From: Pseudomonadota bacterium
Lineage (GTDB): Bacteria; Pseudomonadota; Gammaproteobacteria; UBA1113
Assembly (NCBI GenBank): GCA_021782065.1
Contig: JAJXVQ010000050.1
Coordinates: 1 to 8,089, forward strand
Direction of reading: 5' to 3'
Length of the DNA: 8,089 bases
Positions 1-6,519 of this stretch are shown piece after piece (position 1 is the stretch's first letter; each line of letters opens with the position of its first letter). Below the pieces are notes generated by a model. It did no database searches. It was given only the letters and a program-made list of their open reading frames with translations, and was not told where the DNA came from. A program made the translations under genes and the position numbers.

Positions 1-82
1 ATTCAGCAAATAATTGGGTTAACCCTGCTTCCGTTGTTTGATAATTCAAGTTACCAACGTAGACTTTTTTCATAGTAGACAT
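1..82 (-). CDS. RRM-type RNA-binding protein, N-terminal part only (runs off the left edge)
   Basis: Read on the minus strand, the first 27 codons give MSTMKKVYVGNLNYQTTEAG followed by LTQLFAE. The segment KVYVGNLNY is a textbook RNP-2 strand of an RNA recognition motif, and the following polar stretch plus LTQLFAE matches helix 1 of the fold. Small single-RRM proteins of this kind in bacteria bind RNA and are often cold- or stress-inducible; that role is family knowledge, not visible here. I chose the ATG at 82-80 because a GGAG lies 10 nt upstream (forward ctcc at 93-96). The in-frame ATG at 73-71 is the alternative and is the one that puts MKKVYVGNL at the N-terminus. The RNP-1 motif and the C-terminus lie outside the window. 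Confidence 0.8.
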   Translation of the reverse strand, partial: MSTMKKVYVGNLNYQTTEAGLTQLFAE

Positions 83-113
83 TCGATCAGTTCTCCAAAG
101 ATACATTCCAAAC

Positions 114-132
114 GATGAGTCAAAGACTCATC
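114..132 (-). promoter_or_regulatory. Perfect 8-bp hairpin in the leader of the RRM gene
   Basis: GATGAGTC at 114-121 and GACTCATC at 125-132 are exact reverse complements separated by three bases (AAA on the plus strand, TTT on the minus strand). If the promoter proposed at 218-246 is right, this sits in the transcribed leader, about 30 nt upstream of the start codon. It has no T tract after it, so it is not an intrinsic terminator. It could also be a dyad operator site on DNA. Its function is unknown. Confidence 0.55.
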
Positions 133-217
133 AGACTAATTACCACACTCAGGCCAGTCGGTTTTGAAAAGCTGGAGAGCTTCCAAATGTCGAGAGTCAA
201 AAAGTAGAGGCATAATG

Positions 218-246
218 ATTATAGACTAAAAATCAGTTTTTGGGAA
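218..246 (-). promoter_or_regulatory. Candidate promoter for the RRM gene
   Basis: On the minus strand a perfect TATAAT (218-223) is followed in transcription order by the RRM gene. The hexamer 17 bp upstream, TTCCCA (241-246), is a poor -35 match. Transcription from here would give a leader of roughly 130 nt carrying the hairpin at 114-132. Only the -10 is convincing. Confidence 0.35.
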
Positions 247-255
247 GGGGTTTAC

Positions 256-406
256 GCCATTTTCAGCAATTCTCGGTGAAATAACATCTAAGAAATTGAA
301 ATATAACGATTTCATCAAGAAGAGAGTACGAAAAACATTTTCTTTTTTTGTTGTAAACAAATGAATTTTAACGATTTATATTTTCACCGAGCATTGCTGT
401 GCCATT
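256..406. repeat. Inverted-repeat element with flanking direct repeats (MITE-like)
   Basis: The arm at 264-283 (CAGCAATTCTCGGTGAAATA) is the reverse complement of 379-399 except for one mismatch (271/392) and one extra base in the right arm. The arms are 95 bp apart. Immediately outside them the hexamer GCCATT occurs at 256-261 and again at 401-406, as a target-site duplication would. The interior is AT-rich and has no reading frame. This is the architecture of a small non-autonomous transposable element, but the interpretation depends on other copies existing in the genome. Alternatives are a long-range RNA stem or a chance flanking hexamer. Confidence 0.45.
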
Positions 407-458
407 ATTCAAGAAAAATGCGCCTAAATTTGAATGGAAAGTGTAAAATATGAACGAA

Positions 459-527
459 TTTCCGCGACACAACCGTAAGAGAGCGGTTGTTTAAACATTC
501 CGGCCCCTTACGGTTGCTGTGCGGAAA
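459..527. repeat. Strong stem-loop: about 20 bp with two single-base bulges
   Basis: Bases 459-479 pair with 507-527 as TTTCCGC, ACA and CAACCGTAAG against CTTACGGTTG, TGT and GCGGAAA, leaving G466 and C517 as single bulges and a 27-nt loop. An alternative shorter hairpin uses part of the same strand: ACAACCG (469-475) with CGGTTGT (484-490), 8-nt loop. The two foldings exclude each other. No poly-T follows, so it is not a standard intrinsic terminator. It may be a REP/MITE-type repeat, part of a small RNA, or an attenuator-like switch; nothing here decides between these. Confidence 0.6.
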
Positions 528-763
528 ATTGGCGATATTTTTATTGGCTTTTTGTTCGCGGGATGGACTCAAACTGAAAAAAGAAAAGCCATGAGTAGCG
601 CTAAATTCTATTTTTTGATGTGGGGGCGAATAATACTTTAGTTAATATTAAATCAATAGAGATGAGCTCAAAAGAAAGATATCCAGCTAATCACCGTATT
701 GAAAGTAATTCCTATTCTCGTTAAAAATCGCTTTAAAATATAATTTATTTTCAACAAAAAACA
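528..763. other. Gene-free AT-rich stretch upstream of the OmpW gene
   Basis: No reading frame with a credible start, ribosome binding site and length is present on either strand; the ATG at 591 stops after 16 codons. The last part, about 731-763, is almost pure A/T and directly precedes the -35 box at 764, so it could act as an UP element contacted by the RNA polymerase alpha subunit. A weak inverted repeat (GGCTTTT at 546-552, AAAAGCC at 584-590) has a 31-nt loop and is probably chance. I see nothing else. Confidence 0.5.
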
Positions 764-792
764 TTGACTAATTAATTTAAACGCCTTAAGAT
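764..792 (+). promoter_or_regulatory. Sigma-70 type promoter of the OmpW gene
   Basis: TTGACT (764-769) and TAAGAT (787-792) are spaced exactly 17 bp, matching 5 of 6 and 4 of 6 consensus bases, with an A/T-rich tract just upstream. Transcription would start near 799. That places the ATG at 793 before the transcript begins and supports the later start at 826. Confidence 0.65.
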
Positions 793-813
793 ATGGCTGA
801 AAATAATTTAATC

Positions 814-818
814 AGGAG
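814..818 (+). promoter_or_regulatory. Ribosome binding site that fixes the OmpW start
   Basis: AGGAG lies 7 nt before the ATG at 826. No comparable site precedes the ATG at 793. The same layout (AGGAG, 7 nt, ATGAAA) recurs before the gene at 7997. Confidence 0.75.
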
Positions 819-825
819 CATAAAA

Positions 826-1527
826 ATGAAACGTTATCTTTCTTTATCTCTAGTTGGAATATCAACCCTTCTAGCGTCTGTTTGCTTTGCCGGTTCTGCT
901 GCGGATGTCCCATTAGTTACAAACCAAGCAAATGACACGAGCGATACGGCACAAGGGCCGTGGTTAATACGCACCAGAGCAATCGTAGTTAATCCTAGAG
1001 CAAGCAGTGATACAATACATCCTGGATTGGGTGGTAATGCGGATGATATATCTACTGAAGCTACCGTAGAATTTGACGTGAATTATTTTTTCACAAAAAA
1101 TATTTCAACAGAATTGATCTTGGCGACGACCAAACATAATGTGGAAGCAAGAAATACCGCTCTAGGAGATGTGAATTTAGGTACGGTTAATTTATTGCCA
1201 CCTACTTTAACGGCTCTATACCACTTTTTCCCAGAGAGTCGTATTAGTCCTTACATAGGTGCGGGTATAAACTATACAGATTTCTATAGCGTCAACCCAG
1301 GTACTGTAGCGACTAGCGTAGACTACAAGAATAGCATAGGACCTGCTTTACAAGCCGGTGTGGATGTGGCCCTAGACAATCATTGGTCGCTTAATGCCGA
1401 TGTTAAGAAAATTTACATAAACAGTGATGTTACAGTCGAAACAGGCGGAGTTTTGCCTACACAAAAAACCAGTGTAGACATCAATCCGTTGGTGTTCGGT
1501 GTGGGTTTTGGCTATAGATTCTCTTAA
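826..1527 (+). CDS. ompW: OmpW-family outer-membrane beta-barrel protein
   Basis: This encodes a 233-residue precursor with an N-terminal signal peptide (MKRYLSLSLVGISTLLASVCFA, likely cleaved after A22), sent to the outer membrane. OmpW proteins are 8-stranded barrels thought to pass small hydrophobic compounds. Family marks seen are GPWLIRTRAIVVNP (44-57), the LPPTLTALYHF block (124-134), SPYIGAGINYTDFY (141-154) and the closing strand NPLVFGVGFGYRF (220-232). The length is typical. The start at 826 is chosen over an in-frame ATG at 793: it has AGGAG at 814-818 with 7-nt spacing, puts the signal peptide at the N-terminus and lies downstream of the promoter's expected start site. The last residue is Ser after Phe, whereas barrel proteins usually end in Phe. 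It stands alone, with a promoter before it and a hairpin after it. Family assignment is firm; the substrate is unknown. Confidence 0.88.
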   Translation: MKRYLSLSLVGISTLLASVCFAGSAADVPLVTNQANDTSDTAQGPWLIRTRAIVVNPRASSDTIHPGLGGNADDISTEATVEFDVNYFFTKNISTELILATTKHNVEARNTALGDVNLGTVNLLPPTLTALYHFFPESRISPYIGAGINYTDFYSVNPGTVATSVDYKNSIGPALQAGVDVALDNHWSLNADVKKIYINSDVTVETGGVLPTQKTSVDINPLVFGVGFGYRFS

Positions 1528-1540
1528 ACAAACCTTTCTT

Positions 1541-1572
1541 CAGGCGATATTCCGTAATCGCAATATCGCCTG
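1541..1572. terminator. Hairpin between convergent genes, possible bidirectional terminator
   Basis: CAGGCGATATT (1541-1551) and AATATCGCCTG (1562-1572) are exact reverse complements, an 11-bp stem with a 10-nt loop. It lies 13 nt after the OmpW stop and 3 nt beyond the stop of the convergent methyltransferase fragment, where a shared terminator is expected. Neither side has a proper T tract, so it may mainly protect 3' ends or terminate weakly. Confidence 0.5.
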
Positions 1573-1575
1573 CTC

Positions 1576-1833
1576 TCAGCCTGTTACTTGTCCTAAATGA
1601 TGCTTTTGCATGTAGGTGGCCGTACCGCCTAGACCACAGCCTACATCTAAGATGCCTTGCTTGGATGAATGAGGTAGATTGGCAAAGGCTAGATCGATGG
1701 CTTCTCCTTCTTCTCCGGCATGAGCAAAATTTCCTTTTTTTAAGAAAGAAACCAGTTGTTTTCTTGCATAGGCCCTCAAAGGTTTGTCACTGACCGTATC
1801 TTGTCTCAAGTGGTCAATAGAATCTAAAATCAT
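1576..1833 (-). pseudogene. Class I SAM-dependent methyltransferase, truncated after motif I
   Basis: Eighty-five residues remain of what is normally a protein of about 250 or more. Residues 60-72 (GILDVGCGLGGTA) are motif I, the glycine-rich loop that binds S-adenosylmethionine, preceded by a helical N-terminal region with FLKKGNFAHAGEEGEAIDLAF (30-50). The frame stops at LGQVTG (80-85), just where intact relatives continue into the acidic motif II (typically G-[IFV]-D). Everything needed for substrate binding and most of the Rossmann fold is missing, so it cannot be a working enzyme alone. Start: ATG at 1833 with GGAG 9 nt upstream, overlapping the stop of the SgcJ-like gene; only 6 nt separate the two frames, suggesting coupled translation. 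After the TGA the same frame gives only 11 more residues before another stop. A 3' deletion or rearrangement is the simplest explanation; a short expressed peptide is possible. Confidence 0.7.
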
Positions 1834-1839
1834 ACTTTT

Positions 1840-2298
1840 TTACTCCGGCCATGCCGAGCAATGATGCGTGATCAACTCGCAGCCATTAGGAGTAGCACGA
1901 TAGACAAAGGTATAACGGGCTTTCACATCGGTTTTTTTGCCGTGCTTAATGCCCGAAAAAGTGTATAAGCCCGAACTGACGGCGCCGCCGTTGAATACTT
2001 GGATGTACTTATTGCCGTTATAGGTCACGTGTACGTTTTTATAAGTGTGAAAAAATTTATCGAAATAGGCGACTCTTCCCTGTCTAGTGACTATAGGTGG
2101 TGCCTTCACCGTAGAAACAAGTACGGCTGTTCTTGCGTATAAATCGACTGCGTTATTGACGTTATTTGAATGGATGGCATTGGCCCAGCGGATATCTGCT
2201 TTTTCAACCTCGGCTTTGGTGCAGGAGGCATAAATTGAGCTAAATAAGGTTAGTAGAACAAGTCCGCTGACAATGCGCGCGAAAAAAGTTGTGGTCAT
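1840..2298 (-). CDS. Exported SgcJ/EcaC-type small protein (SnoaL/DUF4440-like, NTF2 fold)
   Basis: This 152-residue protein has a signal peptide (MTTTFFARIVSGLVLLTLFSSIYA, likely cleavage after A24) and is therefore predicted to be periplasmic or secreted. The mature part shows the pattern of the SgcJ/EcaC group of NTF2-like cone folds: an N-terminal helix (VEKADIRWANAIHSNN), LYARTAVLVSTV (53-64), then SSGLYTFSG (108-116), ARYTFVYR (127-134) and the C-terminal ITHHCSAWPE, corresponding to the usual HHSS-x-x-PE ending. The family is named as oxidoreductases, but members mostly lack tested activity and I see no cofactor motif. Three cysteines in the mature part (C26, C140, C147) could form a disulfide in the periplasm. 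The start has an unusual G7 run as its ribosome binding site, with 6-nt spacing. It is the first gene of a two-gene minus-strand unit with the truncated methyltransferase and is divergent from cyoA. Confidence 0.72.
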   Translation of the reverse strand: MTTTFFARIVSGLVLLTLFSSIYASCTKAEVEKADIRWANAIHSNNVNNAVDLYARTAVLVSTVKAPPIVTRQGRVAYFDKFFHTYKNVHVTYNGNKYIQVFNGGAVSSGLYTFSGIKHGKKTDVKARYTFVYRATPNGCELITHHCSAWPE

Positions 2299-2304
2299 GG
2301 TTTT

Positions 2305-2311
2305 CCCCCCC
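2305..2311 (-). promoter_or_regulatory. G7 homopolymer serving as ribosome binding site
   Basis: On the minus strand seven consecutive G residues precede AAAACC and the ATG at 2298. The run takes the place of AGGAGG. Homopolymers of this length can slip during replication, which would change Shine-Dalgarno spacing but not the reading frame. Confidence 0.5.
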
Positions 2312-2335
2312 TAGGGTCTCCCGTCAATTCCCTTT

Positions 2336-2341
2336 ATTATA
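2336..2341 (-). promoter_or_regulatory. Candidate -10 box for the SgcJ-like gene
   Basis: A perfect TATAAT lies on the minus strand about 40 nt upstream of the start codon, within an alternating TA run. No good -35 hexamer occurs at 16-18 bp; TTGAAC lies too close, about 11 bp away. The promoter may be activator dependent, or this may be a chance match in AT-rich DNA. Confidence 0.35.
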
Positions 2342-2443
2342 TATACATATCGGTTCAAGATGCGAATATTGTAGGACAGAACATGGTTTAAATAAGAACC
2401 TTTATCAATAACCTTGTTTTTTAAGGGGTTTTTTGAAAAAAAC

Positions 2444-2471
2444 TGAAATATATTTCACAATCAAGGTGAAA
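2444..2471. promoter_or_regulatory. Palindromic operator-like sites upstream of the cyo promoter
   Basis: TGAAATATATTTCA (2444-2457) is a perfect 14-bp palindrome. It overlaps a second dyad, TTTCAC-N7-GTGAAA (2453-2458 and 2466-2471), so three TGAAA-type half-sites lie in 28 bp, ending 6 bp before the -35 box. With transcription expected near 2513, the palindrome is centred at about -62, a usual activator position, and the second dyad at about -51. The binding protein is not identifiable from sequence; this is not a good FNR or CRP consensus. Confidence 0.45.
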
Positions 2472-2477
2472 ATTACA

Positions 2478-2506
2478 TTGACAGAGGTGTGTGTATTGAA
2501 TATGAT
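2478..2506 (+). promoter_or_regulatory. Near-consensus promoter of the cyo operon
   Basis: TTGACA (2478-2483, perfect) and TATGAT (2501-2506, 5 of 6) are separated by exactly 17 bp. Expected transcription start is near 2513, giving a leader of about 55 nt before cyoA. The core promoter is strong, so any control is likely by repression or modulation from the adjacent palindromes. Confidence 0.8.
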
Positions 2507-2567
2507 ATACGTGCCTTTGAACTATGTGCGGTGAGGTACCTAATATGTACAAAAAAGGGAACGAAGC

Positions 2568-3512
2568 ATGATGAAATCTGTTATAAACTTAGCCTCTAGG
2601 CTCCTAAATAATCGGGTGCTTAGAAATATTAATTTCGCTTTAATCGCGATGATGGCCTTTTTCTTAAGCGCGTGCCATTCTGGGAATGGGGCTTTAAGGC
2701 CTAGGGGACCCGTTGCAGCCAGTGAGCTTCATTTGATCCGCTTTGCAGTGGAACTGATGTTGATTGTGGTTATCCCCACTATCTTTATGGCTTTTTGGTT
2801 CGGTTGGCGTTATAGGGAAAAGAACAACCGCAAATATACTCCCGAGTGGAAACACAGCACTTTATTGGAAGTGGTTTGGTGGGCTATTCCTTGTATTATT
2901 ATTGCCATTCTAGCTACCGTGACCTGGAAAACGACGCATGAATTAGATCCTTTTAAACCCTTAAGTTCACAAGAAAAGCCCGTGACTATAGAAGTTATTT
3001 CCTTGGATTGGAAATGGTTATTTATCTACCCTGATTACAAAATAGCTACGGTTAATTATTTGTGTATACCTACGGGCACGCCTATCAATTTTAAAATAAC
3101 GGCAGCAGGCCCCATGAATTCCTTTATTATTCCACAGTTGGCTGGCCAAATTTACGCTATGACGGGTATGACCACCCAATTACATCTGATTGCGGATGTT
3201 CCGGGATCCTATAGGGGATTTGGTGCTAATTACACCGGTGTTGGCTTTGCTGGTATGACCTTTGTTGCTGAGGCTACCTCGTCAGAGAAATTTAACAGTT
3301 GTGTTAAAAGGATCCAAGAAAATCCAGATAGATTGACTCCAGATGTGTTTTGGAATCAGTTAGTTCCGCAATCTACGAATGACCCAGTCCGTTATTTCGG
3401 AAGCGTAGAGCCGGGATTGTTTGACGCTGTTGTTATGAGCTACATGATGCCTAGTATGAAGGATAATGTAGCACCTGACGAACACGTTGTTATGAACCAA
3501 AGTAACCATTAA
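2568..3512 (+). CDS. cyoA: Cytochrome bo3 ubiquinol oxidase subunit II
   Basis: This 314-residue subunit (E. coli CyoA has 315) is a membrane-anchored lipoprotein whose periplasmic domain packs on subunit I. A lipobox LSAC ends at C36, the expected lipidated cysteine. Two membrane helices follow, roughly 57-80 and 101-121 (LLEVVWWAIPCIIIAILATVTW region). The periplasmic cupredoxin-like domain contains the family blocks VISLDWKWLFIYPD and GPMNSFIIPQLAGQIYAMTGM. The loop GANYTGVGFAGMTF stands where cytochrome c oxidases carry the C-x3-C CuA site; no such cysteines exist here, marking a quinol oxidase. ATGs at 2568 and 2571 are both possible; AAGGGA (2555-2560) favours 2568 slightly. It is first in the operon, with the promoter about 60 nt upstream, and ends 13 nt before cyoB. 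Confidence 0.95.
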   Translation: MMKSVINLASRLLNNRVLRNINFALIAMMAFFLSACHSGNGALRPRGPVAASELHLIRFAVELMLIVVIPTIFMAFWFGWRYREKNNRKYTPEWKHSTLLEVVWWAIPCIIIAILATVTWKTTHELDPFKPLSSQEKPVTIEVISLDWKWLFIYPDYKIATVNYLCIPTGTPINFKITAAGPMNSFIIPQLAGQIYAMTGMTTQLHLIADVPGSYRGFGANYTGVGFAGMTFVAEATSSEKFNSCVKRIQENPDRLTPDVFWNQLVPQSTNDPVRYFGSVEPGLFDAVVMSYMMPSMKDNVAPDEHVVMNQSNH

Positions 3513-3525
3513 ATAGGAAATTGCC

Positions 3526-5565
3526 ATGTTAGATACATTAATAGGAAAGCTGAGTAATCCGCAGGAAGTGTTTCCTTACCTGTATGAACCGGTAAGCCAG
3601 CAAATTATCATTTTTTCCATGCTTGCGTTCATCGTCATTTTGGGCGTTGCCGTGGTAGGGTGCGTCACCTATTTTAAAAAATGGGGTTACCTCTGGCGGG
3701 AATGGATAGTGACTGTCGATCACAAGCGCATCGCTGCTATGTATCTTATAGTCGCTTTCGTCATGCTGTTCAGAGGATTTGTAGACGCGGCTATGATGAG
3801 AGTACAGGAAGCGATGTCCGCTGGGGATTCTACCGGTTATCTGATCCCTCAGCATTTCGATCAGATTTTCACGGCGCACGGTACTATAATGATCTTCTTT
3901 GTGGCCATGCCGCTCATGTTTGCTCTATTTAATCTTGCGGTGCCGTTGCAGATAGGCGCACGCGATGTAGCTTTCCCATTCATGAACGCAGCAAGCTTCT
4001 GGCTGTTCGTGGCTGGGGCGTTACTTGCTAATGTATCGTTGTTAATAGGCGATTTTGCTCATGCCGGTTGGTTGGCGTATCCGCCTTTCTCGGAGATGGC
4101 CTATAGCCCGACCGTGGGAACGGACTACTATATATGGGCAGTGCAAATTTCCGGTATAGGTTCGTTACTGTCAGGCATAAACTTCTTTGTGACCATCCTT
4201 AAGTTGCGTTGTCCTGGCATGACCTTAATGAAAATGCCAGTGTTCACCTGGACTGCTTTTTGCTCTTCCATCTTGGTGATGATCATTTTCCCTGTATTGA
4301 CCGTAGCCTTGGCCTTGCTGGGCTTAGACCGTTACCTTGACATGCATTTCTTTACCACTGGTTTTGGTGGCGACCAAATGATGTATGTCAATTTAGTCTG
4401 GATTTGGGGACATCCGGAGGTGTATGTATTGGTACTGCCTGCTTTCGGTATTTACTCCGAAATTGTGGCTACCTTTTCTAAGAAGCCTTTGTTTGGTTAC
4501 ACCACGATGGTATGGGCTACAGCGGCCATTACTGTTTTAGCCTTCTTGGTATGGGCGCATCATTTCTTTACCATGGGGGCCGGTGCTGATGTGAATGCCT
4601 TCTTTGGTATTATGACGATGATTATCTCTATACCTACAGGGGTGAAATTATTCAATTGGATTTTCACCATGTATAGGGGGCGTATTACCTTTACTTCGCC
4701 TATGTATTGGATGATGGGTTTCTTTTTCACCTTTACTATAGGTGGTATGACTGGGGTTATGTTGGCTGTTCCTGGAATTGACTTTCAGGCACACAATAGC
4801 GCCTTCTTGGTAGCTCACTTTCACAATACTATTATAGGTGGAGTGGTGTTTGGCTACTTTGCAGGCTTAACTTACTGGTTCCCCAAGATGTTTGGTTTTA
4901 AATTAAATGAACGCCTAGGTAAATGTGCCTTCTGGTGCTGGATAGTAGGTTTTTTCGTGGCCTTCGTACCCGTTTATATCTTGGGTGGTATGGGCATGAC
5001 TCGTCGTCTATACCACTATGATGCTGCTACAGGTTTTCAACCTTACCTGATCGTTGCAGCTATAGGTGCGGGCATCATTGCGTTGGGTGTCGTGTTCCAA
5101 GTGTTACAAATTATCATCAGCATCAAGAATAAGAATAAAGAAGGGTATCGTGATCTGACTGGCGATCCTTGGGACGGGCGTACCTTAGAATGGGCTACTT
5201 CATCACCACCTGCATTCTACAATTTTGCGCGTGACCCCGTGGTGACTTGTCTGGATGCTTTCTGGGAAGACAAACAAAAGGGTTTAGATGTAGACAATAC
5301 ACCTAAATCACAGAAAAAGTCTTACCACGATATACACATGCCCAGAAATACGGCCATGGGCTTTGTCATCGGTATTTTTGCCTTCATCTTCGCCTTTGCC
5401 ATGGTATGGCATATTTGGTGGGTGGCAATTATAGGCTTGGTTGGCGGTATAGGATCACTTATCGTGCGCTCTTTCAACTACGATATTGATTACTATGTCA
5501 AAGCGAGCGAAGTTGAGGCTATAGAAACTAAACATCAACAGGAAATGGCAGGAGCAAAACTATGA
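3526..5565 (+). CDS. cyoB: Cytochrome bo3 ubiquinol oxidase subunit I (catalytic, proton pumping)
   Basis: This is the heme-copper core of the oxidase in the inner membrane; it oxidises ubiquinol, reduces O2 to water and pumps protons. At 679 residues it is slightly longer than E. coli CyoB (663), and key residues fall at a constant offset of +12. The low-spin heme b ligands are H118 and H433. H431 binds heme o3. CuB ligands are H296, H345 and H346, with Y300 in the WGHPEVY motif positioned for the His-Tyr cross-link. D147 and E298 mark the D channel and K374 the K channel. R83, D87, H110 and Q113 correspond to the high-affinity quinone site. All are present, so the enzyme should be active and quinol-specific. 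AGGAA at 3515-3519 precedes the start, and its stop overlaps the cyoC start (ATGA). Confidence 0.97.
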   Translation: MLDTLIGKLSNPQEVFPYLYEPVSQQIIIFSMLAFIVILGVAVVGCVTYFKKWGYLWREWIVTVDHKRIAAMYLIVAFVMLFRGFVDAAMMRVQEAMSAGDSTGYLIPQHFDQIFTAHGTIMIFFVAMPLMFALFNLAVPLQIGARDVAFPFMNAASFWLFVAGALLANVSLLIGDFAHAGWLAYPPFSEMAYSPTVGTDYYIWAVQISGIGSLLSGINFFVTILKLRCPGMTLMKMPVFTWTAFCSSILVMIIFPVLTVALALLGLDRYLDMHFFTTGFGGDQMMYVNLVWIWGHPEVYVLVLPAFGIYSEIVATFSKKPLFGYTTMVWATAAITVLAFLVWAHHFFTMGAGADVNAFFGIMTMIISIPTGVKLFNWIFTMYRGRITFTSPMYWMMGFFFTFTIGGMTGVMLAVPGIDFQAHNSAFLVAHFHNTIIGGVVFGYFAGLTYWFPKMFGFKLNERLGKCAFWCWIVGFFVAFVPVYILGGMGMTRRLYHYDAATGFQPYLIVAAIGAGIIALGVVFQVLQIIISIKNKNKEGYRDLTGDPWDGRTLEWATSSPPAFYNFARDPVVTCLDAFWEDKQKGLDVDNTPKSQKKSYHDIHMPRNTAMGFVIGIFAFIFAFAMVWHIWWVAIIGLVGGIGSLIVRSFNYDIDYYVKASEVEAIETKHQQEMAGAKL

Positions 5566-6161
5566 GTGCTACACCCATGATGAATGATCATCATACGCAT
5601 CACTACGATGGTTCGAAAAATGTATTCGGTTTCTGGATGTACATTATGACGGACTGTATTCTGTTTGCAACGTTGTTTGCGGTATATGCCGTCTTGGGTA
5701 CCCATACCTACGGCGGTCCGCATGCTAAAGATTTATTTAGTTTACCTTTCGTGTTTACCGAAACTATGCTTCTCTTGACCAGTAGTTTTACCTATGGTTT
5801 AGCCATGTTGGCACGTACTAGCGGTAATAAAAAGATAGTTATGGGTTGGTTGTGGCTGACCTTCATTCTGGGCTTATCTTTCATTAGCATGGAAATTTAT
5901 GAGTTCCATAATCTTTATGTTGAAGGGCATACCTGGGCTAGCAGTGCATTTCTATCTTCATTCTTTACCTTGGTAGCCACTCATGGATTGCATGTGACCA
6001 TAGGTCTTATCTGGATGTTGGGGATGATATACCAGTTTCATAAACATGGTATTACGCCAGTGACGAAAACCAAGCTAACCTGCTTGGGCTTATTCTGGCA
6101 CTTTCTAGATATCGTTTGGATTTTTGTATTCTCAGTCGTTTACTTGATGGGAGCAGTTTAA
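5562..6161 (+). CDS. cyoC: Cytochrome bo3 ubiquinol oxidase subunit III
   Basis: This 199-residue inner-membrane subunit (E. coli CyoC 204) has five predicted membrane helices and belongs to the COX3-like family; it stabilises subunit I and carries no redox centre. Family marks are [19 protein letters not shown] (63-81) with the buried glutamate E67, [13 protein letters not shown] (139-151) and [12 protein letters not shown] (179-190). The N-terminus is histidine-rich (H10, H11, H13, H14), as is common in CyoC homologues. The start codon overlaps the cyoB stop by 4 nt, so translation is probably coupled; GCAGGAGC just upstream supplies a good ribosome binding site. Confidence 0.95.
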   Translation: MSATPMMNDHHTHHYDGSKNVFGFWMYIMTDCILFATLFAVYAVLGTHTYGGPHAKDLFSLPFVFTETMLLLTSSFTYGLAMLARTSGNKKIVMGWLWLTFILGLSFISMEIYEFHNLYVEGHTWASSAFLSSFFTLVATHGLHVTIGLIWMLGMIYQFHKHGITPVTKTKLTCLGLFWHFLDIVWIFVFSVVYLMGAV

Positions 6162-6162
6162 A

Positions 6163-6516
6163 ATGTCAAAACATGAACCTGAATTTGATGTAGATACCGG
6201 TGCCACTTATGGTACGCACAAGAGTTACGCTACTGGTTTTATATTATCAATCATCTTAACAATGATTTCATTCTATTTGGTTGGTACGGGAGCGTTGCCA
6301 CCCTCACAATTGTATGTTGCAATAATATTGGTGGCGGTCATTCAACTTTTTGTGCAACTGGTGTTTTTTCTGCATTTAAGTACGCATTCTAAAGCATCAT
6401 GGAACTTATTAAGTTTTATGTTTACTATAATGATAGTTTTGTTCTTTGTAATCGGTACTATGTGGATCATGTACAATCTCTATGCGAACATGGGCATGAC
6501 TGCCATGTCTATGTAG
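6163..6516 (+). CDS. cyoD: Cytochrome bo3 ubiquinol oxidase subunit IV
   Basis: This 117-residue protein (E. coli CyoD 109) has three membrane helices, about 24-43, 49-72 and 80-105. The block FVQLVFFLHL at 63-72 is the family signature. It aids assembly, notably CuB incorporation in subunit I, by family knowledge. Only one base separates it from the cyoC stop, and GGGAG near the end of cyoC serves as ribosome binding site. It has a few extra residues at the C-terminus (methionine-rich MGMTAMSM). Confidence 0.94.
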   Translation: MSKHEPEFDVDTGATYGTHKSYATGFILSIILTMISFYLVGTGALPPSQLYVAIILVAVIQLFVQLVFFLHLSTHSKASWNLLSFMFTIMIVLFFVIGTMWIMYNLYANMGMTAMSM

Positions 6517-6519
6517 GGA

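Noticed and set aside
591..641. Short frame from the ATG at 591
   Set aside because: It stops after 16 codons and lacks a ribosome binding site or promoter.
793..825. ATG at 793 as the start of the OmpW protein, giving 11 extra residues
   Set aside because: It lies directly after the -10 box and before the expected transcription start, has no ribosome binding site, and would place charged residues ahead of a normal signal peptide. The ATG at 826 has AGGAG at ideal spacing.
2411..2434. CCTT/AAGG hairpin followed by a T run as an intrinsic terminator on the plus strand
   Set aside because: The stem is only 4 bp and no plus-strand gene ends upstream; the T runs are better viewed as A/T tracts near the cyo promoter.
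3538..3932. Reading frames on both strands inside the start of cyoB (minus 3538-3879, plus 3681-3932)
   Set aside because: They lie wholly within cyoB, whose protein is conserved throughout; the products have no recognisable domain and no ribosome binding site.
5535..5723. Minus-strand frame across the cyoB/cyoC junction
   Set aside because: It is a shadow of cyoC in another frame, with a composition unlike a real protein.
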